A stretch of DNA of 51,135 nucleotides from Loktanella atrilutea (GCF_900128995.1 NZ_FQUE01000015.1:1-51135); one strand, 5' to 3'. Positions 26,233 through 35,474 are shown, numbered from the stretch's first letter. The notes: a model not told the origin generated them from the letters alone. Numbers and translations: made by a program.

Positions 26233-26359
26233 TGACAGGGTCCCGCCGCTGTCAGATCTGCCGTGAGGGGCCTGGCGAGAGAGTTGCAGCTTGGATCAGC
26301 CAAGACACGTCAGCGTCCTGGAAGATTCCGATCCTTGCCCGGAAGGGCACGAGGCTGTC

Positions 26360-26530
26360 TTACGGGTGAGGCAGGTCGTGGGACCAGGTCATGCGGTAGG
26401 CCAGCGCCAGGCTGACGACGACACCGACGGACGACACAAGTCCCAGAGCCGCGATGAGGCTGCATCCCATCAGCAGCCCTGCCGCGGCCGATGTGTAGGC
26501 CGAGATCGTGGCGCAACACATGATCCCCAT
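26360..26530 (-). CDS. small membrane protein, 56 aa
   Basis: ATG 26530 follows a strong GGAGGAAGGG. The product starts MGIMCCATISAYTSAAAGLL and has two hydrophobic helices of about 20 residues joined by a short turn, ending YRMTWSHDLPHP. Vicinal Cys at 5-6. No family recognised; the ribosome site and hydrophobicity argue for a real inner-membrane peptide. Confidence 0.55.
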   Translation of the reverse strand: MGIMCCATISAYTSAAAGLLMGCSLIAALGLVSSVGVVVSLALAYRMTWSHDLPHP

Positions 26531-26876
26531 TATCCCTTCCTCCACCACCAATTCCCCCGGTAATGCCTATATTGTGCACAAAATGAGAACAGCACAAAGG
26601 TTAATTTGGATTTAAGATCCGGCTCCAGCACCCGCACGAAAAACGTTTTCCAAAAGCAACACTACCAGGTCCCGATGCCGCACTTGCACAGCTGAGAGGT
26701 GGGAGCATTCGGGGGGTAGATATTCAGGCTGATAAGGCGATTGGGCCTTCCTGATCCAGCATTTGCTGCCCCTGGACACCAAATGGCGGAAACGTGCCGA
26801 AGGATCAGGGCGCGCGGACCTGCACGCCATGGAAGACGGATCTGTTGCCGGGTTCATCGATTTCGACGGGTCGAGA
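26531..26876. other. gene-free region
   Basis: About 350 bp, AT-rich at 26560-26640. No supported frame, no clear hairpin with a U tract. Confidence 0.4.
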
Positions 26877-28835
26877 TCAGTGTTGCCCGTCGACGACGGC
26901 CGGCGCCGTGGGCGAGGCGTCCGTCACGATGATCGAGAGCCGGCCCACCTGGGTCTGCCACGCATCTGATCTGGCGTAGGACATGTCGACCTCGCCCGTG
27001 AAACCCTGCGCCGGGACATAGCGCCATGTCGCCCCCTCAAGCCGCAGATCGCCCACGTCAGGTGGGGCGATCACGGCCCGGATCACGCCATCCCGGGGGG
27101 TGTCGAACCCGTCGGGCAGGGCGACTGGCCGTCCAGGCGATGTCGTCACGGTGACAGGATCGGCTGTCCCCGGGGGGCCGTTATCGGGGCCGGCGAAGAT
27201 ACCCTGGGAGAGCGTGTAGAATGAGCCGGCGTAAACGGATTTGAGCCCGTAGGCCCGGACCATGTAGGTGGCCCCGGGGGCCGGATCGGGATCGGTGAAG
27301 TGCGTGTCCGGAACCAGGGCCCCGTGGTTCAGGGCAACCATCGGACCCGTGCCTGCCCTGCGATAGAGCCTGTAGCCTTGCACGTCGGGGTCGATCGAGC
27401 GGGTCCAGGTCAGCGCCATGCCATCTGTTGTCGTCTGCGCCCGCAGTGCCGTCGGTGGCGCGAGCATGAAGGCATGCAACGTTGGATCGCCGAGCAGGTT
27501 CACCCAGACAGGATTTTGCCAGATGTATCGACCGGTCGGCCAGTAATCCATGCTCGTGCGGTAGGGCTGTGTGGCGACACCGTTGTTGACGGTGCGCATG
27601 TGGACATCACCGATGGTGCCACCCAAGGCCATCAGGTGCAGCCACCAAGCCGGACGCCCCCCCCAGCCGACGGCGAGAGGGTAGAACCGCTGGGCCAGCA
27701 GGGCCGTCATCGCATTGTAGGGCTGGTCGAACTTCTGCTTGTGACTGCCGAAGTTGATCGCGAAAACGGCCCTGTTGGCATAGTCGGTCGCGTAATGCCG
27801 CCCGTTCGCGTCGCCGAAATCCACGCCCCAGAGCCAGGGCTGTCGTTCGCCCACATCGTGATGACCGCCGGGCGTGATGGCGCCTCGTCCCACGATGTTG
27901 CGCAAGCCGTCTGCTTCCGTCTTCAGATGGCTGCTTTGCGCATAGGCCTCGCGCAGATCCCCCAGCAGGCCGGTTCGCCAATGATGGTTCTTGTCGAAAT
28001 AGGCTCTGAGCAAAGCGATCTCTTCGGCACCTTGGGCAAGGTTGGAAAAGTCGATGCGGCCCACCTGCATCTCGATTGCATCGGAGGGGAGGGCGTTTGG
28101 AAGCAGGACGCCATCCTGTCCGACGGGCCACGACCCGTCGAGTTCTGCATAGATGAGATCCGTTGCATGTGGCACCGACGCATGACCGTCCGGATGCGCA
28201 TGCCCGCTGGTCACGATGGGTACATGACCCACCAGGATGACCGCGTGTTCGCCGGCCGGGTCCTGGCGGTACTGCTGCTGCAACCATCCGCGCAGCGTTG
28301 CCGCATGCGTGAGATTTTCCAAAGGCTGCGTGTTGTCCCCACGCGGCACGGTTGTTTCGACAATTTGCCAGCCATCACCCGCCAGATCCTGAACGAAACG
28401 GTGCAGGTGCACCGCGAGAGCCTCCGACAGAGTCTGATCCACGACCACGTAAGCCGTGCGCCGCGTATTCTTGACGGGCAGGTCCACGCCGGTGGCCCAA
28501 TAGCCCACGTCGACCACATCACGGCCCCGTCGCAGAACCTGGTATTCATAAGGGATGCCAGCCTGCGTCGTCGTATCGGTGAACTGCATGACGACACCAA
28601 GGTCAGAAGCGATCGTGCCCCAGCTTGCGCCTCCGGTATCTCCCAAGCGCCGCCGCTTGATCTGAACCGATCCGACACGCGGCGGCTTAGCCTCGAACCA
28701 GTCCAACGTCACGCTGCTGCCATCGGCCGCGATATGACCATCGAGCGGCAGCGGCCGTTCCGCCGCCTCCTGTGCGCCCGCAAGGCAAGGCAACAGCACC
28801 CCGAAGCACAAGAGCACAACCAGGCGGTATGACAT
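26877..28835 (-). CDS. secreted FN3 protein with GHVPxxxSG caspase-like region
   Basis: A 652-residue protein with a Sec signal (LVVLLCFGVLLPCLAGA). A fibronectin III-like strand set follows (about 35-115), then a caspase/gingipain-like alpha-beta region: TAYVVVDQTLSEAL, AVILVGHVPIVTSGHAHPDGH, DLIYAELDGSW and EMQVGRIDFSNL, with a GSHKQ motif near 370. A second FN3 unit (about 455-530) and a beta tail finish it. The GHVP...SG/LYxDLDG/VGRID set is shared by large secreted proteins of unknown function, distantly related to C25 peptidases. The usual catalytic Cys position reads WGGRP, so peptidase activity is doubtful. Confidence 0.7.
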   Translation of the reverse strand: MSYRLVVLLCFGVLLPCLAGAQEAAERPLPLDGHIAADGSSVTLDWFEAKPPRVGSVQIKRRRLGDTGGASWGTIASDLGVVMQFTDTTTQAGIPYEYQVLRRGRDVVDVGYWATGVDLPVKNTRRTAYVVVDQTLSEALAVHLHRFVQDLAGDGWQIVETTVPRGDNTQPLENLTHAATLRGWLQQQYRQDPAGEHAVILVGHVPIVTSGHAHPDGHASVPHATDLIYAELDGSWPVGQDGVLLPNALPSDAIEMQVGRIDFSNLAQGAEEIALLRAYFDKNHHWRTGLLGDLREAYAQSSHLKTEADGLRNIVGRGAITPGGHHDVGERQPWLWGVDFGDANGRHYATDYANRAVFAINFGSHKQKFDQPYNAMTALLAQRFYPLAVGWGGRPAWWLHLMALGGTIGDVHMRTVNNGVATQPYRTSMDYWPTGRYIWQNPVWVNLLGDPTLHAFMLAPPTALRAQTTTDGMALTWTRSIDPDVQGYRLYRRAGTGPMVALNHGALVPDTHFTDPDPAPGATYMVRAYGLKSVYAGSFYTLSQGIFAGPDNGPPGTADPVTVTTSPGRPVALPDGFDTPRDGVIRAVIAPPDVGDLRLEGATWRYVPAQGFTGEVDMSYARSDAWQTQVGRLSIIVTDASPTAPAVVDGQH

Positions 28836-28965
28836 TGCAATCCTTTCCCGGAGTGTCGCCAGTAGGCGGTCCAGAGCAGAGGAAATCTCATGCTTAAGGA
28901 ACAGCCTCTTACGCTAAATGTAGATGCGTCAGTTGTTTCCAGGCATCTTTAACAGCTGAACTCGA

Positions 28966-29268
28966 TCATTTTCCACCGACGCGACGAAGATGACTGTCGA
29001 ACATCGGAACGGTGAAAGCGATGTAGCCCGTGCTCGAGCTATAGATCATGCCTTTCTTGATCAGGTTGTCTCTCACGGTGCTGAGGGACTTGAGCAAGGT
29101 GTTAGACTTGGTTGCAACCTCAGAGATCGCATACGGACCTTCTCCCATCTCCGCCATAACTTCACATACACCATCGCGGAGACCTGCGATCTGCCCCGTC
29201 AGAATGCCGTCCTCGTCATCGTAGGCGATACGGGCGGCGTAGCCTTTGTAAGTCATGGTGTTGGTCAT
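28966..29268 (-). CDS. chimera: HicB N-terminus joined to an ATPase C-terminal winged helix
   Basis: AGGAG precedes ATG 29268. Residues 1-32 (MTYKGYAARIAYDDEDG...GQIAGLRDG) are the start of a HicB antitoxin. At about residue 33 the sequence switches to EVMAEMGEGPYAISEVATK...SLSTVRDNLIKKGMIY...IAFTVPMFDSHLRRV. That is the C-terminal winged helix of a family of AAA ATP-binding proteins; I recognise the LIKKGMIYS...FTVP signature. The frame is open throughout, so a stable chimeric protein could be made. HicA and the rest of the ATPase are absent. Either a fossil of recombination or a new small DNA-binding protein. Confidence 0.65.
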   Translation of the reverse strand: MTNTMTYKGYAARIAYDDEDGILTGQIAGLRDGVCEVMAEMGEGPYAISEVATKSNTLLKSLSTVRDNLIKKGMIYSSSTGYIAFTVPMFDSHLRRVGGK

Positions 29269-29294
29269 GGCTTAACTCCTATCCATTTGAGAAA

Positions 29295-30119
29295 ATGCGC
29301 AAACCTGATACCAATTGGCCTCTTTGGCCGGATGGAGGCATGTATCCCTTGAGCAGACCTGCAATGCCAACCTGGCGTCGGCGCGCCGTTCTGACAGGTG
29401 GGGCACTGCTGGTCGTAGGGTGGACTAAGGGCGCACCGTACCTTGCCTCGCTTCGCTTAGGGGATCTGGCGTTCAGGGATCTGCCGGATCTGCCACCCTT
29501 TCGCGAACTGATCTCTTCCGGCGCTCTCTCGACCGAAGGTGCGATCTTTGCCGGACTGGCCGACAGCCCCCCGGCTGATCCTGCCATCCTGTCTCTGCGT
29601 CAGAGCGTGCGTGACGATCCGTGGACGGCTCTCTACGGCCAGTCGCACGCGCCTGCCGTCCCGATCGCCGTATTCTCGGATTTCAGATGCCCGAACTGCC
29701 GCGTGATGGACGTGCGCCTGTCCGACATCGCCGCAGAAGATCCCGCGGCGATCCGTATCGTGCGTCACGAGCTGCCGATCTTTGGCGCGGCATCGGTCAC
29801 GGCAAGCCGGGCAGTGCTGGGCGCCAAGCTGCAAGGGGCCTACCGCGAGATGCATGACCGCCTGATCCATACACCCGCCGTAACCGACCAGGCCTATATC
29901 CGGCACTTGGCGCAAGAGATGGGCATCGACCCCGACCGACTGATGCGTGACATGCAGTCCGATCCGGTCACGACCACGCTGCGGCACAGCCGGGCCGTGG
30001 CTGATGTCTTCGGCTTCATCGGCACACCCGCCTTTGCCATCGGGCACACGGCCTTCATGGGCACTGTGCCGACATCCGTACTTAGAAGCCTCATTGAGGC
30101 GGAACGAGAAGTCCTCTGA
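29295..30119 (+). CDS. DsbA-family thioredoxin-like oxidoreductase, exported
   Basis: A 274-residue protein with an RRR-preceded hydrophobic signal (RRRAVLTGGALLVVGW), possibly Tat-like. The thioredoxin fold is seen from about 122: AVFSDFRCPNCRVMD with the CPNC redox motif (132/135), the helical insertion of DsbA, and cis-Pro GTPAFAIG near 240. It is expected to form or isomerise disulfides in the periplasm. Possible clients here are exported Cys-containing proteins such as the one at 23.1 kb. ATGs at 29295, 29340 and 29363 are all plausible starts; the signal peptide is kept in each. Confidence 0.85.
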   Translation: MRKPDTNWPLWPDGGMYPLSRPAMPTWRRRAVLTGGALLVVGWTKGAPYLASLRLGDLAFRDLPDLPPFRELISSGALSTEGAIFAGLADSPPADPAILSLRQSVRDDPWTALYGQSHAPAVPIAVFSDFRCPNCRVMDVRLSDIAAEDPAAIRIVRHELPIFGAASVTASRAVLGAKLQGAYREMHDRLIHTPAVTDQAYIRHLAQEMGIDPDRLMRDMQSDPVTTTLRHSRAVADVFGFIGTPAFAIGHTAFMGTVPTSVLRSLIEAEREVL

Positions 30120-30204
30120 TGAAACGTGCGCTTGTCAGCATGCATGGCGTACCGCGCCGCCAGGGATGTTGTAGATCTGCTTCCTGATGCGGCGTTCCGG
30201 GTGA

Positions 30205-30729
30205 TCAGGCCGCTTTGCGGCGCCGCCGTGCGAAAAGGCCCAGGCCACCCAGGCCAGCAAGTAGCATCGGGAGAGCGGCGGGCAGAGGGACAGCAGCCGG
30301 CACGGTGTCATCGATTTGGGAAATCGATGCCGAACCGGAGGTAACCCGAAAATAGGCAAACAAGCTGCCCCATGTGTCGTTTGAATAGGAGATCGAGAAC
30401 GGCGACATGATCGAGCCCACGTTCTTTTTGTCAAACCAACCCTCGCCGAAGTTGTGAGAATAGTTCGAGTAGACCGTGTTCGTCATCTGGCTATCGGCCA
30501 TACAGGTCCAATAAATGTTGTCACCACATCTGCTTCCGGAAAATGCGTAAGTTACGGAGAGCGATCCATCAGGACTGGATGGATTGACCATCAGTTCGAC
30601 AGCATTTTTGCCATCGAACTCAAATACAGCCCACTGGTTTTGAACCATGTTCAGATGCTCGACCGTCGCAGCGCTGGCAGGCGACATCGTGAGCGTAGTC
30701 AAGGCGATCGCAAGAAAGCTCTTCAGCAT
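30205..30729 (-). CDS. VPLPA-CTERM sorting-domain protein
   Basis: From ATG 30729 (MLKSFLAIALTTLTMSPASA) the product is 174 residues: signal peptide, a Ser/Asn-rich mature domain with two Cys (SRCGDNIYWTC) and a tail VPLPAALPMLLAGLGGLGLF-ARRRRKAA. The tail is the same class as that of the protein at 11.4 kb. The longer frame to 30810 places extra residues before the signal. Likely an envelope- or matrix-bound exosortase substrate. It is convergent with the DsbA-like gene. Confidence 0.85.
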   Translation of the reverse strand: MLKSFLAIALTTLTMSPASAATVEHLNMVQNQWAVFEFDGKNAVELMVNPSSPDGSLSVTYAFSGSRCGDNIYWTCMADSQMTNTVYSNYSHNFGEGWFDKKNVGSIMSPFSISYSNDTWGSLFAYFRVTSGSASISQIDDTVPAAVPLPAALPMLLAGLGGLGLFARRRRKAA

Positions 30730-30945
30730 TATCGGTTTTCCAAATCTTGAAACACGGCAGACGTATGGTCCCTGACCGGGCGTCAAACGACGACGACAGT
30801 ACTTGACCATTTCTAACGATTGCGTCGTTTAATGGGCGCCGGTCACGCCGTCTACAGATTGAAGCAGATGTGACGTAGCATCACCTATGGTGGCGCCTGG
30901 CACTGTATTGCAAAGACGTTCGCCGGCATTGCCAGGACCGGATCT

Positions 30946-31803
30946 TCAGGTCGACAGCGATGTCACGCCGCCATCGGGCAGGATCAGGACACCCGTCAGC
31001 CGACCGGTTTCGTAGGCACCGGTATCGACGGCAATGCGGCCCCGTCCTGTGGGGCCGGGCTTGTCGACGATGGTATGGCCATGGGCAACCCAGAGTCCGT
31101 CCTGCCGCGCCGTGTTGAAAAATAGCGGGTGACCCCACAGCAGGGTGCTTGGCAGCTGGTTGTACAGATCCCGCTGCGGATCGAGAGCAGCATGCGCCAC
31201 GGCAACATTGCCGCTGTACCACAGGAGGGGCCGCTGCCGCAGCCAGGTCAGGGTAGCATGCCCCATGGCCGTGCGCAGATCGGTCGCCAGATCCTGCAGA
31301 CAGGCTTCCGAAGCCTGGGTTCTCTTATAGGAAAGGCCAAAGCTCTCGAGCGTGCTGTACCCACCATGGCGTAACCACCGTCGCCCGTGAGCGGCCGGGT
31401 CATCGAGAAAATCGAACATCATCTGCTCGTGATTGCCGATCAGGCATGTCACGCTGGGTGAAGTGTCCGAGAAGTGACGCAGGCGGGACAGTACTCCGGC
31501 ACTGTCAGGTCCACGGTCGATGTAGTCACCGGTAAATACGATATCGACCGCATTGCGCGCCGTGCGCGCAAACATCTCCTTGAGGAGGCGGTCGAGCAGA
31601 TCCGCGCGTCCGTGCAGATCTCCGATTACCCAGAGGGGACGCAAGGGCGCTGGCGGGGCAAAGGGTTCGCACTGCTCCTGGCCTGCAAATCGCTTGAGCA
31701 GATGTGTAAGCCAGATTGGCGCCAGGCGTTGCACGCCGTCTCCCCCCATCCTTCCGATCCGATCGTTACACCCTGACATGACGTGAACCGCCAATGATGC
31801 CAC
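30946..31803 (-). CDS. metallophosphoesterase (PP1-like Ser/Thr phosphatase family)
   Basis: The 285-residue protein shows the metallophosphatase blocks GDLHG, GDYIDRGPDS, IGNHE, HAALDP and a late GHTI, all metal ligands of the bacterial PrpA/B-like or diadenosine-tetraphosphatase-like phosphatases. It has no signal peptide. Starts at 31803 or 31779 (MSGCNDRIG) are possible; neither has a strong ribosome site. A small membrane protein gene lies 36 bp upstream on the same strand and may share its transcript. The substrate cannot be read from sequence. Confidence 0.9.
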   Translation of the reverse strand: MASLAVHVMSGCNDRIGRMGGDGVQRLAPIWLTHLLKRFAGQEQCEPFAPPAPLRPLWVIGDLHGRADLLDRLLKEMFARTARNAVDIVFTGDYIDRGPDSAGVLSRLRHFSDTSPSVTCLIGNHEQMMFDFLDDPAAHGRRWLRHGGYSTLESFGLSYKRTQASEACLQDLATDLRTAMGHATLTWLRQRPLLWYSGNVAVAHAALDPQRDLYNQLPSTLLWGHPLFFNTARQDGLWVAHGHTIVDKPGPTGRGRIAVDTGAYETGRLTGVLILPDGGVTSLST

Positions 31804-31839
31804 TTCGCATAAACGTACGTAAGTCTATTAACGGTAGTT

Positions 31840-32127
31840 TCAGTGGTGACACATCCATGACCAGATGATGTGGCCTGCAGCATAGAGGGCCATGAGGCAG
31901 GACAGGATCCCCACTACGCCGAACCAGATCGACAAGCTCACCCAGGAGAGGCAAAGGGCACTGCCCACACCTCCGAAAAAAGCCACGACGGCCAGGTCTT
32001 CCACGAGACCTAAAAGTCTCTCAACGGCATCGCTCAACGGACTATCTCCATGCGCCTGGAAGGCCGCAAACATCCTGCGTGATCCTACGTGCCGCGCCTT
32101 TGTGAGAGGGTGATGGGGAACGGGCAC
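31840..32127 (-). CDS. small membrane protein, up to 95 aa
   Basis: An amphipathic N-terminal region (SPLSDAVERLLGLVEDL) is followed by two hydrophobic helices (AVVAFFGGVGSALCLSWVSL and FGVVGILSCLMALYAAGHII) and ends WSWMCHH. The start is uncertain; ATG 32070 (MFAAFQAHG) is an alternative. No family recognised. It may be co-transcribed with the phosphatase. Confidence 0.5.
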   Translation of the reverse strand: MPVPHHPLTKARHVGSRRMFAAFQAHGDSPLSDAVERLLGLVEDLAVVAFFGGVGSALCLSWVSLSIWFGVVGILSCLMALYAAGHIIWSWMCHH

Positions 32128-32211
32128 ATGAACCGCCGAGCCACGTTATGCAGGGCTCGTGACGGTCTTGCGCCTTTTGCTCAAAGCGCAGGGCGCTGAC
32201 AAATTGTATTT

Positions 32212-33318
32212 TTAGTCAGCGCCCGGTTTCCGCTCAGGGTCGATGACGAGTTCGATACCGACCTGTCCGGGTGCCAGATCGGAATCAGCTGAATAGGTAG
32301 TCGCTCCAGCTGCATCCGACGTCAGCAGCCCGGCCACGTCCATCGCAAGCGTCCTATCGTCTCGGTAGCGGAAGATCACGCGGCTCTGGCCGGGTATCGC
32401 AGTCAGCGTTCTTTCGCCATCGATCGAGATCCCTGCCACTTTCAGATCGGACTGCAGCAGATTGATAAAGTCTGCCGATTGCGTCGTCCTGCGGGTTGCG
32501 GAGAGCGTGGCCGCCCCGCGCGGAGGCTGGCGTCCCAAAGGCACGCCTCGCCATTCGGATGCGGCGTAGTCATGAAGGGCATCATCGACCACGCTGATCC
32601 GCCAGATCATGGGGTCCTGCACACCCGGGAGAGTCACAAGAGCTCCTGAAGCCTGGGTGCGGATGGATTTGACAAGATGAAAAGCTGGCTCGGATCCTGA
32701 CGCAGATGCATAGATCTGCAGAAGGTAGTAGGACCCTTCCGGCTGCGGCTCGGAGCGCCAGATGACTTCTGCGCTCGTAGAGGTCACGTTTTCATAGATC
32801 GGGACAGGAGCCATCAATCGATCGCCGAAGATTTTCGGACCAGGCGGTGTTAGCCTGTCTACAGTGGCGGGTACGTCGCTTTTGGCGGAATTGAACCAGT
32901 AGGTTCCCATGACATGGTTTTCTGGGGTGCCGACGCCTGTGTCATGAAGCAGGCCGAGATTGAACTGTGCACGCGCATTGCCGCGCAAGGCAGCGCGGGT
33001 ATACCAGATGACAGCCCGGTATGGATCGCGTTCCGTTCCGATGCCTGCATCGAGCATGATGCCGACATTCAGCTGCGCTTCGGCCAGACCGGCTTGTGCC
33101 GCTTGCATGTACCACGTGAAGGCCGCTGCCGGATCGCGGGGTCTATTCTGCCCGCGATCCTCTCTCAAACCGAGTTCGAGCATGGCGTCAGGAGAACCGT
33201 TTGCAGCGGCCTCCCGCAAAGCCACGTCATCGGACAAGGCCTGCGATAACGGGCCAGGACTCTGCGCGAGCGCCGCTGTTGCTGCAAGCAGCACGAGGCC
33301 TGCGATTACGATCTTCAA
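32212..33318 (-). CDS. Sel1-repeat secreted protein
   Basis: A signal peptide (MKIVIAGLVLLAATAALA) is followed by three Sel1-like repeats at about 45-150: DAMLELGLREDRG...AAAFTWYMQAAQAG, AEAQLNVGIMLDAGIGT...AVIWYTRAALRG, ARAQFNLGLLHDTGVGT. The C-terminal 200 residues are beta-rich, with an FN3-like part (TSAEVIWRSEPQPEGSYYLLQI) and a terminal domain ending GIELVIDPERKPGAD. Sel1 repeats form alpha-solenoids for protein interaction. It sits 68 bp downstream of a LytR_C-like membrane protein, probably one operon. Confidence 0.8.
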   Translation of the reverse strand: MKIVIAGLVLLAATAALAQSPGPLSQALSDDVALREAAANGSPDAMLELGLREDRGQNRPRDPAAAFTWYMQAAQAGLAEAQLNVGIMLDAGIGTERDPYRAVIWYTRAALRGNARAQFNLGLLHDTGVGTPENHVMGTYWFNSAKSDVPATVDRLTPPGPKIFGDRLMAPVPIYENVTSTSAEVIWRSEPQPEGSYYLLQIYASASGSEPAFHLVKSIRTQASGALVTLPGVQDPMIWRISVVDDALHDYAASEWRGVPLGRQPPRGAATLSATRRTTQSADFINLLQSDLKVAGISIDGERTLTAIPGQSRVIFRYRDDRTLAMDVAGLLTSDAAGATTYSADSDLAPGQVGIELVIDPERKPGAD

Positions 33319-33386
33319 GATCAGCGCCCGGAAATTTCGACAATCCAGTTTTGCACCTCGACCACGTCATCAGGCCTGAACATGAT

Positions 33387-34739
33387 CTAACCTTTCATAT
33401 CTGCATGAAATTGAATTGAGCTGGTGATATCGGACCGATCCGGCCCCAGGCGTAGTTCTATCGTTCCGACAGGCGGCAAGGGACGCAACTCACTCAGATC
33501 GACAAGCCGTGCCTTTGCTGATCGGGCAACGGCTCTGGCGGCTGCTGCATCAGCGTCATGAAAATAACGTACATTCGTCTCCGAAGCCCCCAAACGGATC
33601 TGGTGTGACTTCACCTGCGCCAGGCCGAGAGACGACAGGCGGGACATCATCGTGTTTTTTTGCTGCGTGGACGATGTATCGCTCACGAAAAGAATGACAG
33701 TTTGATCGTGTATCGGCAGTATCGGCAGTGTCGTCGTTCGGCATTCCTGGCAATCGAAATCATCCGGGCGTGCCGGCCATTTCAACGCAGGGTAAGACAT
33801 CTCGTGATCTGGCCACTCTGCAAAAAGCGGCCTGGCCTGTCCTGGCTTATCCTGATGTGGCGCCGTCAACACCACATCCCATGTCACGAGAGTGGGTGCG
33901 AAGCTATCTGGACCAACCGAAGGCATGCCATCGGCAACCGAATTTTGCGATTGCTGCATCGGTTCTGCGCGGACCAGGCTTGGCAATTCACCAACCGGGG
34001 AGAGTACGACATCGACATCCGTCCCGAAGGGGCTGGCGGCCAGATCAGGCATATTTAAACGCACGAGAGGTGTGAGGGGCTGCGCAGACCACACCTTTGT
34101 TTGAGTTGGCGATGTATCAAGCGGAAGACGGAGGGTGGTGATTGAAGGGGTCGATTTGCCGGTCGACATGTCCGTTTGAGGTACAGCACGCCCGGGACTG
34201 CGGTCTGGAAGGATGAACGTTTCCCAGATTGTGGGGTCAAGTGGCGGAGACCAGGGCACATCCGGCTGAGGGCCGGCCCGCGATACGATATCCACCTTAC
34301 CCACTTCATACGTCGATCGGCGCTCAAACAGTATCAGTGTGATGAGACCTCCGGCCAGGATGCCGACCAAGGTTGCACCTATGATCCACTGCCATCGCCG
34401 TTTGATGGGTTGGGAATCCTTTTGAGTATCTTTGACCCGTGATTTTGGATTGCGATACGGGCCTGGTCTCGAAGTGGTCGCCCCAGGACCTGAAAGTGTC
34501 TCGCTCCGGGGCATGTTCTGCGTTGTAAGAGTGCCCCAGGCAGGCGACCCAGGTTTCTTTACTGGCGGAACTGGTGCTTCCACGCTTGCAGCTGCGGCAG
34601 CGGCGCGCTCTGCCAGCACTTTTTCACGCTGCTTGCGTGCGACCGCGAGGCGTTCATCGAAGTCAGCCAGAAGACAGGGATGACGTTCCGCAGGGCCCGT
34701 CGCTTCTTCGCTGATGATGGTTTCATCAGACTTCTTCAT
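33387..34739 (-). CDS. single-pass membrane protein with LytR_C-like domain
   Basis: ATG 34739 gives 450 residues. An acidic/basic cytoplasmic part with an Ala-rich coiled stretch (RLAVARKQREKVLAERAAAAAAS) precedes one membrane helix (WIIGATLVGILAGGLITLIL, about 120-140). A Pro/Ser/Thr-rich periplasmic linker of about 180 residues follows, including a CQEC pair. A C-terminal alpha-beta domain (TVILFVSDTSS...GASETNVRYFHDADAAAARAVARSAK) resembles the LytR cell-envelope attenuator domain. Upstream partner of the Sel1 protein. A role in envelope maintenance or secretion is inference. Confidence 0.65.
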   Translation of the reverse strand: MKKSDETIISEEATGPAERHPCLLADFDERLAVARKQREKVLAERAAAAAASVEAPVPPVKKPGSPAWGTLTTQNMPRSETLSGPGATTSRPGPYRNPKSRVKDTQKDSQPIKRRWQWIIGATLVGILAGGLITLILFERRSTYEVGKVDIVSRAGPQPDVPWSPPLDPTIWETFILPDRSPGRAVPQTDMSTGKSTPSITTLRLPLDTSPTQTKVWSAQPLTPLVRLNMPDLAASPFGTDVDVVLSPVGELPSLVRAEPMQQSQNSVADGMPSVGPDSFAPTLVTWDVVLTAPHQDKPGQARPLFAEWPDHEMSYPALKWPARPDDFDCQECRTTTLPILPIHDQTVILFVSDTSSTQQKNTMMSRLSSLGLAQVKSHQIRLGASETNVRYFHDADAAAARAVARSAKARLVDLSELRPLPPVGTIELRLGPDRSDITSSIQFHADMKG

Positions 34740-34998
34740 GAACGGCTTCCCCGGACTCTGAAACAAACCATCGCTTATGAGGAAAAGGGCGTACTTTGAA
34801 GGCTAAGCTTTTCCTCTTGGAAGTCAATTTCATCACAAGATACTGAAATCACGATGTTTTCGCGCGTTATATTCCTCGAGCCTGAAGTGTGCGTCACTGC
34901 AACTGACGCTGTGTGCTGCGCAAACCGACCTTTGGGACGCCTTTAAAAAGCACCAAAGTCTTAGTCCTGATGCCCACGTCAGACCGAGTGAAAACCTC

Positions 34999-35301
34999 GT
35001 GGAACGAAGTGGTGCCGAAGTCGTTCGTTCACACCAACCATTTGAAACAACCCGGATCAACGTCATTTCCTGTGAATTTTTAGCGTATCTAGCTGATCTG
35101 GAAAGGAAAATTTTATACGCAGCTAGAGAAAGCAGAAAGATGCAAGTTAATGCTGACCATGTCGTTTCATCTTCAGAGCAGTCCGACCAAAGTCGTTTCA
35201 CTGTGGCAAAATTCCGCAAGTCCCGCCGCTTCATAAAAGCCAACTGGATGATCGCGACATTTGTGATGGCCACGCTCGTGGGGTGGATGACTCTGAGATA
35301 A
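34999..35301 (+). CDS. possible tail-anchored small protein
   Basis: A 100-codon GTG frame in a low-GC stretch. It is charged and helical (EFLAYLADLERKILYAARESRK) and ends in a hydrophobic WMIATFVMATLVGW followed by MTLR, like a C-terminal anchor. No clear ribosome site. An opposing frame of 171 codons on the minus strand looks less protein-like. The AT-rich composition suggests acquired DNA. Confidence 0.35.
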   Translation: MERSGAEVVRSHQPFETTRINVISCEFLAYLADLERKILYAARESRKMQVNADHVVSSSEQSDQSRFTVAKFRKSRRFIKANWMIATFVMATLVGWMTLR

Positions 35302-35474
35302 TTGATGGCCCGCAGTGTGATGCTGTCCGCATTTGCACGCGCCATCAAGATTGGTCGTTCAAGGCAAGATGACGATCAGGTACCCCGGTTGATCGTCTGG
35401 CGATTGTTGGCACCCATAGCATGGGCGCCCTTATCTACCATTCCGAGGAGCGAACAGTTGGCCTAAGATGACTG

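Noticed and set aside
27300-28832. 510-codon plus-strand frame
   Set aside because: Antisense shadow of the secreted FN3 protein; no family features.
34833-35348. 171-codon minus-strand frame in the low-GC pocket
   Set aside because: Cys/Ser/Arg-rich without domain pattern; the opposing plus-strand frame is slightly more protein-like, and neither is certain.
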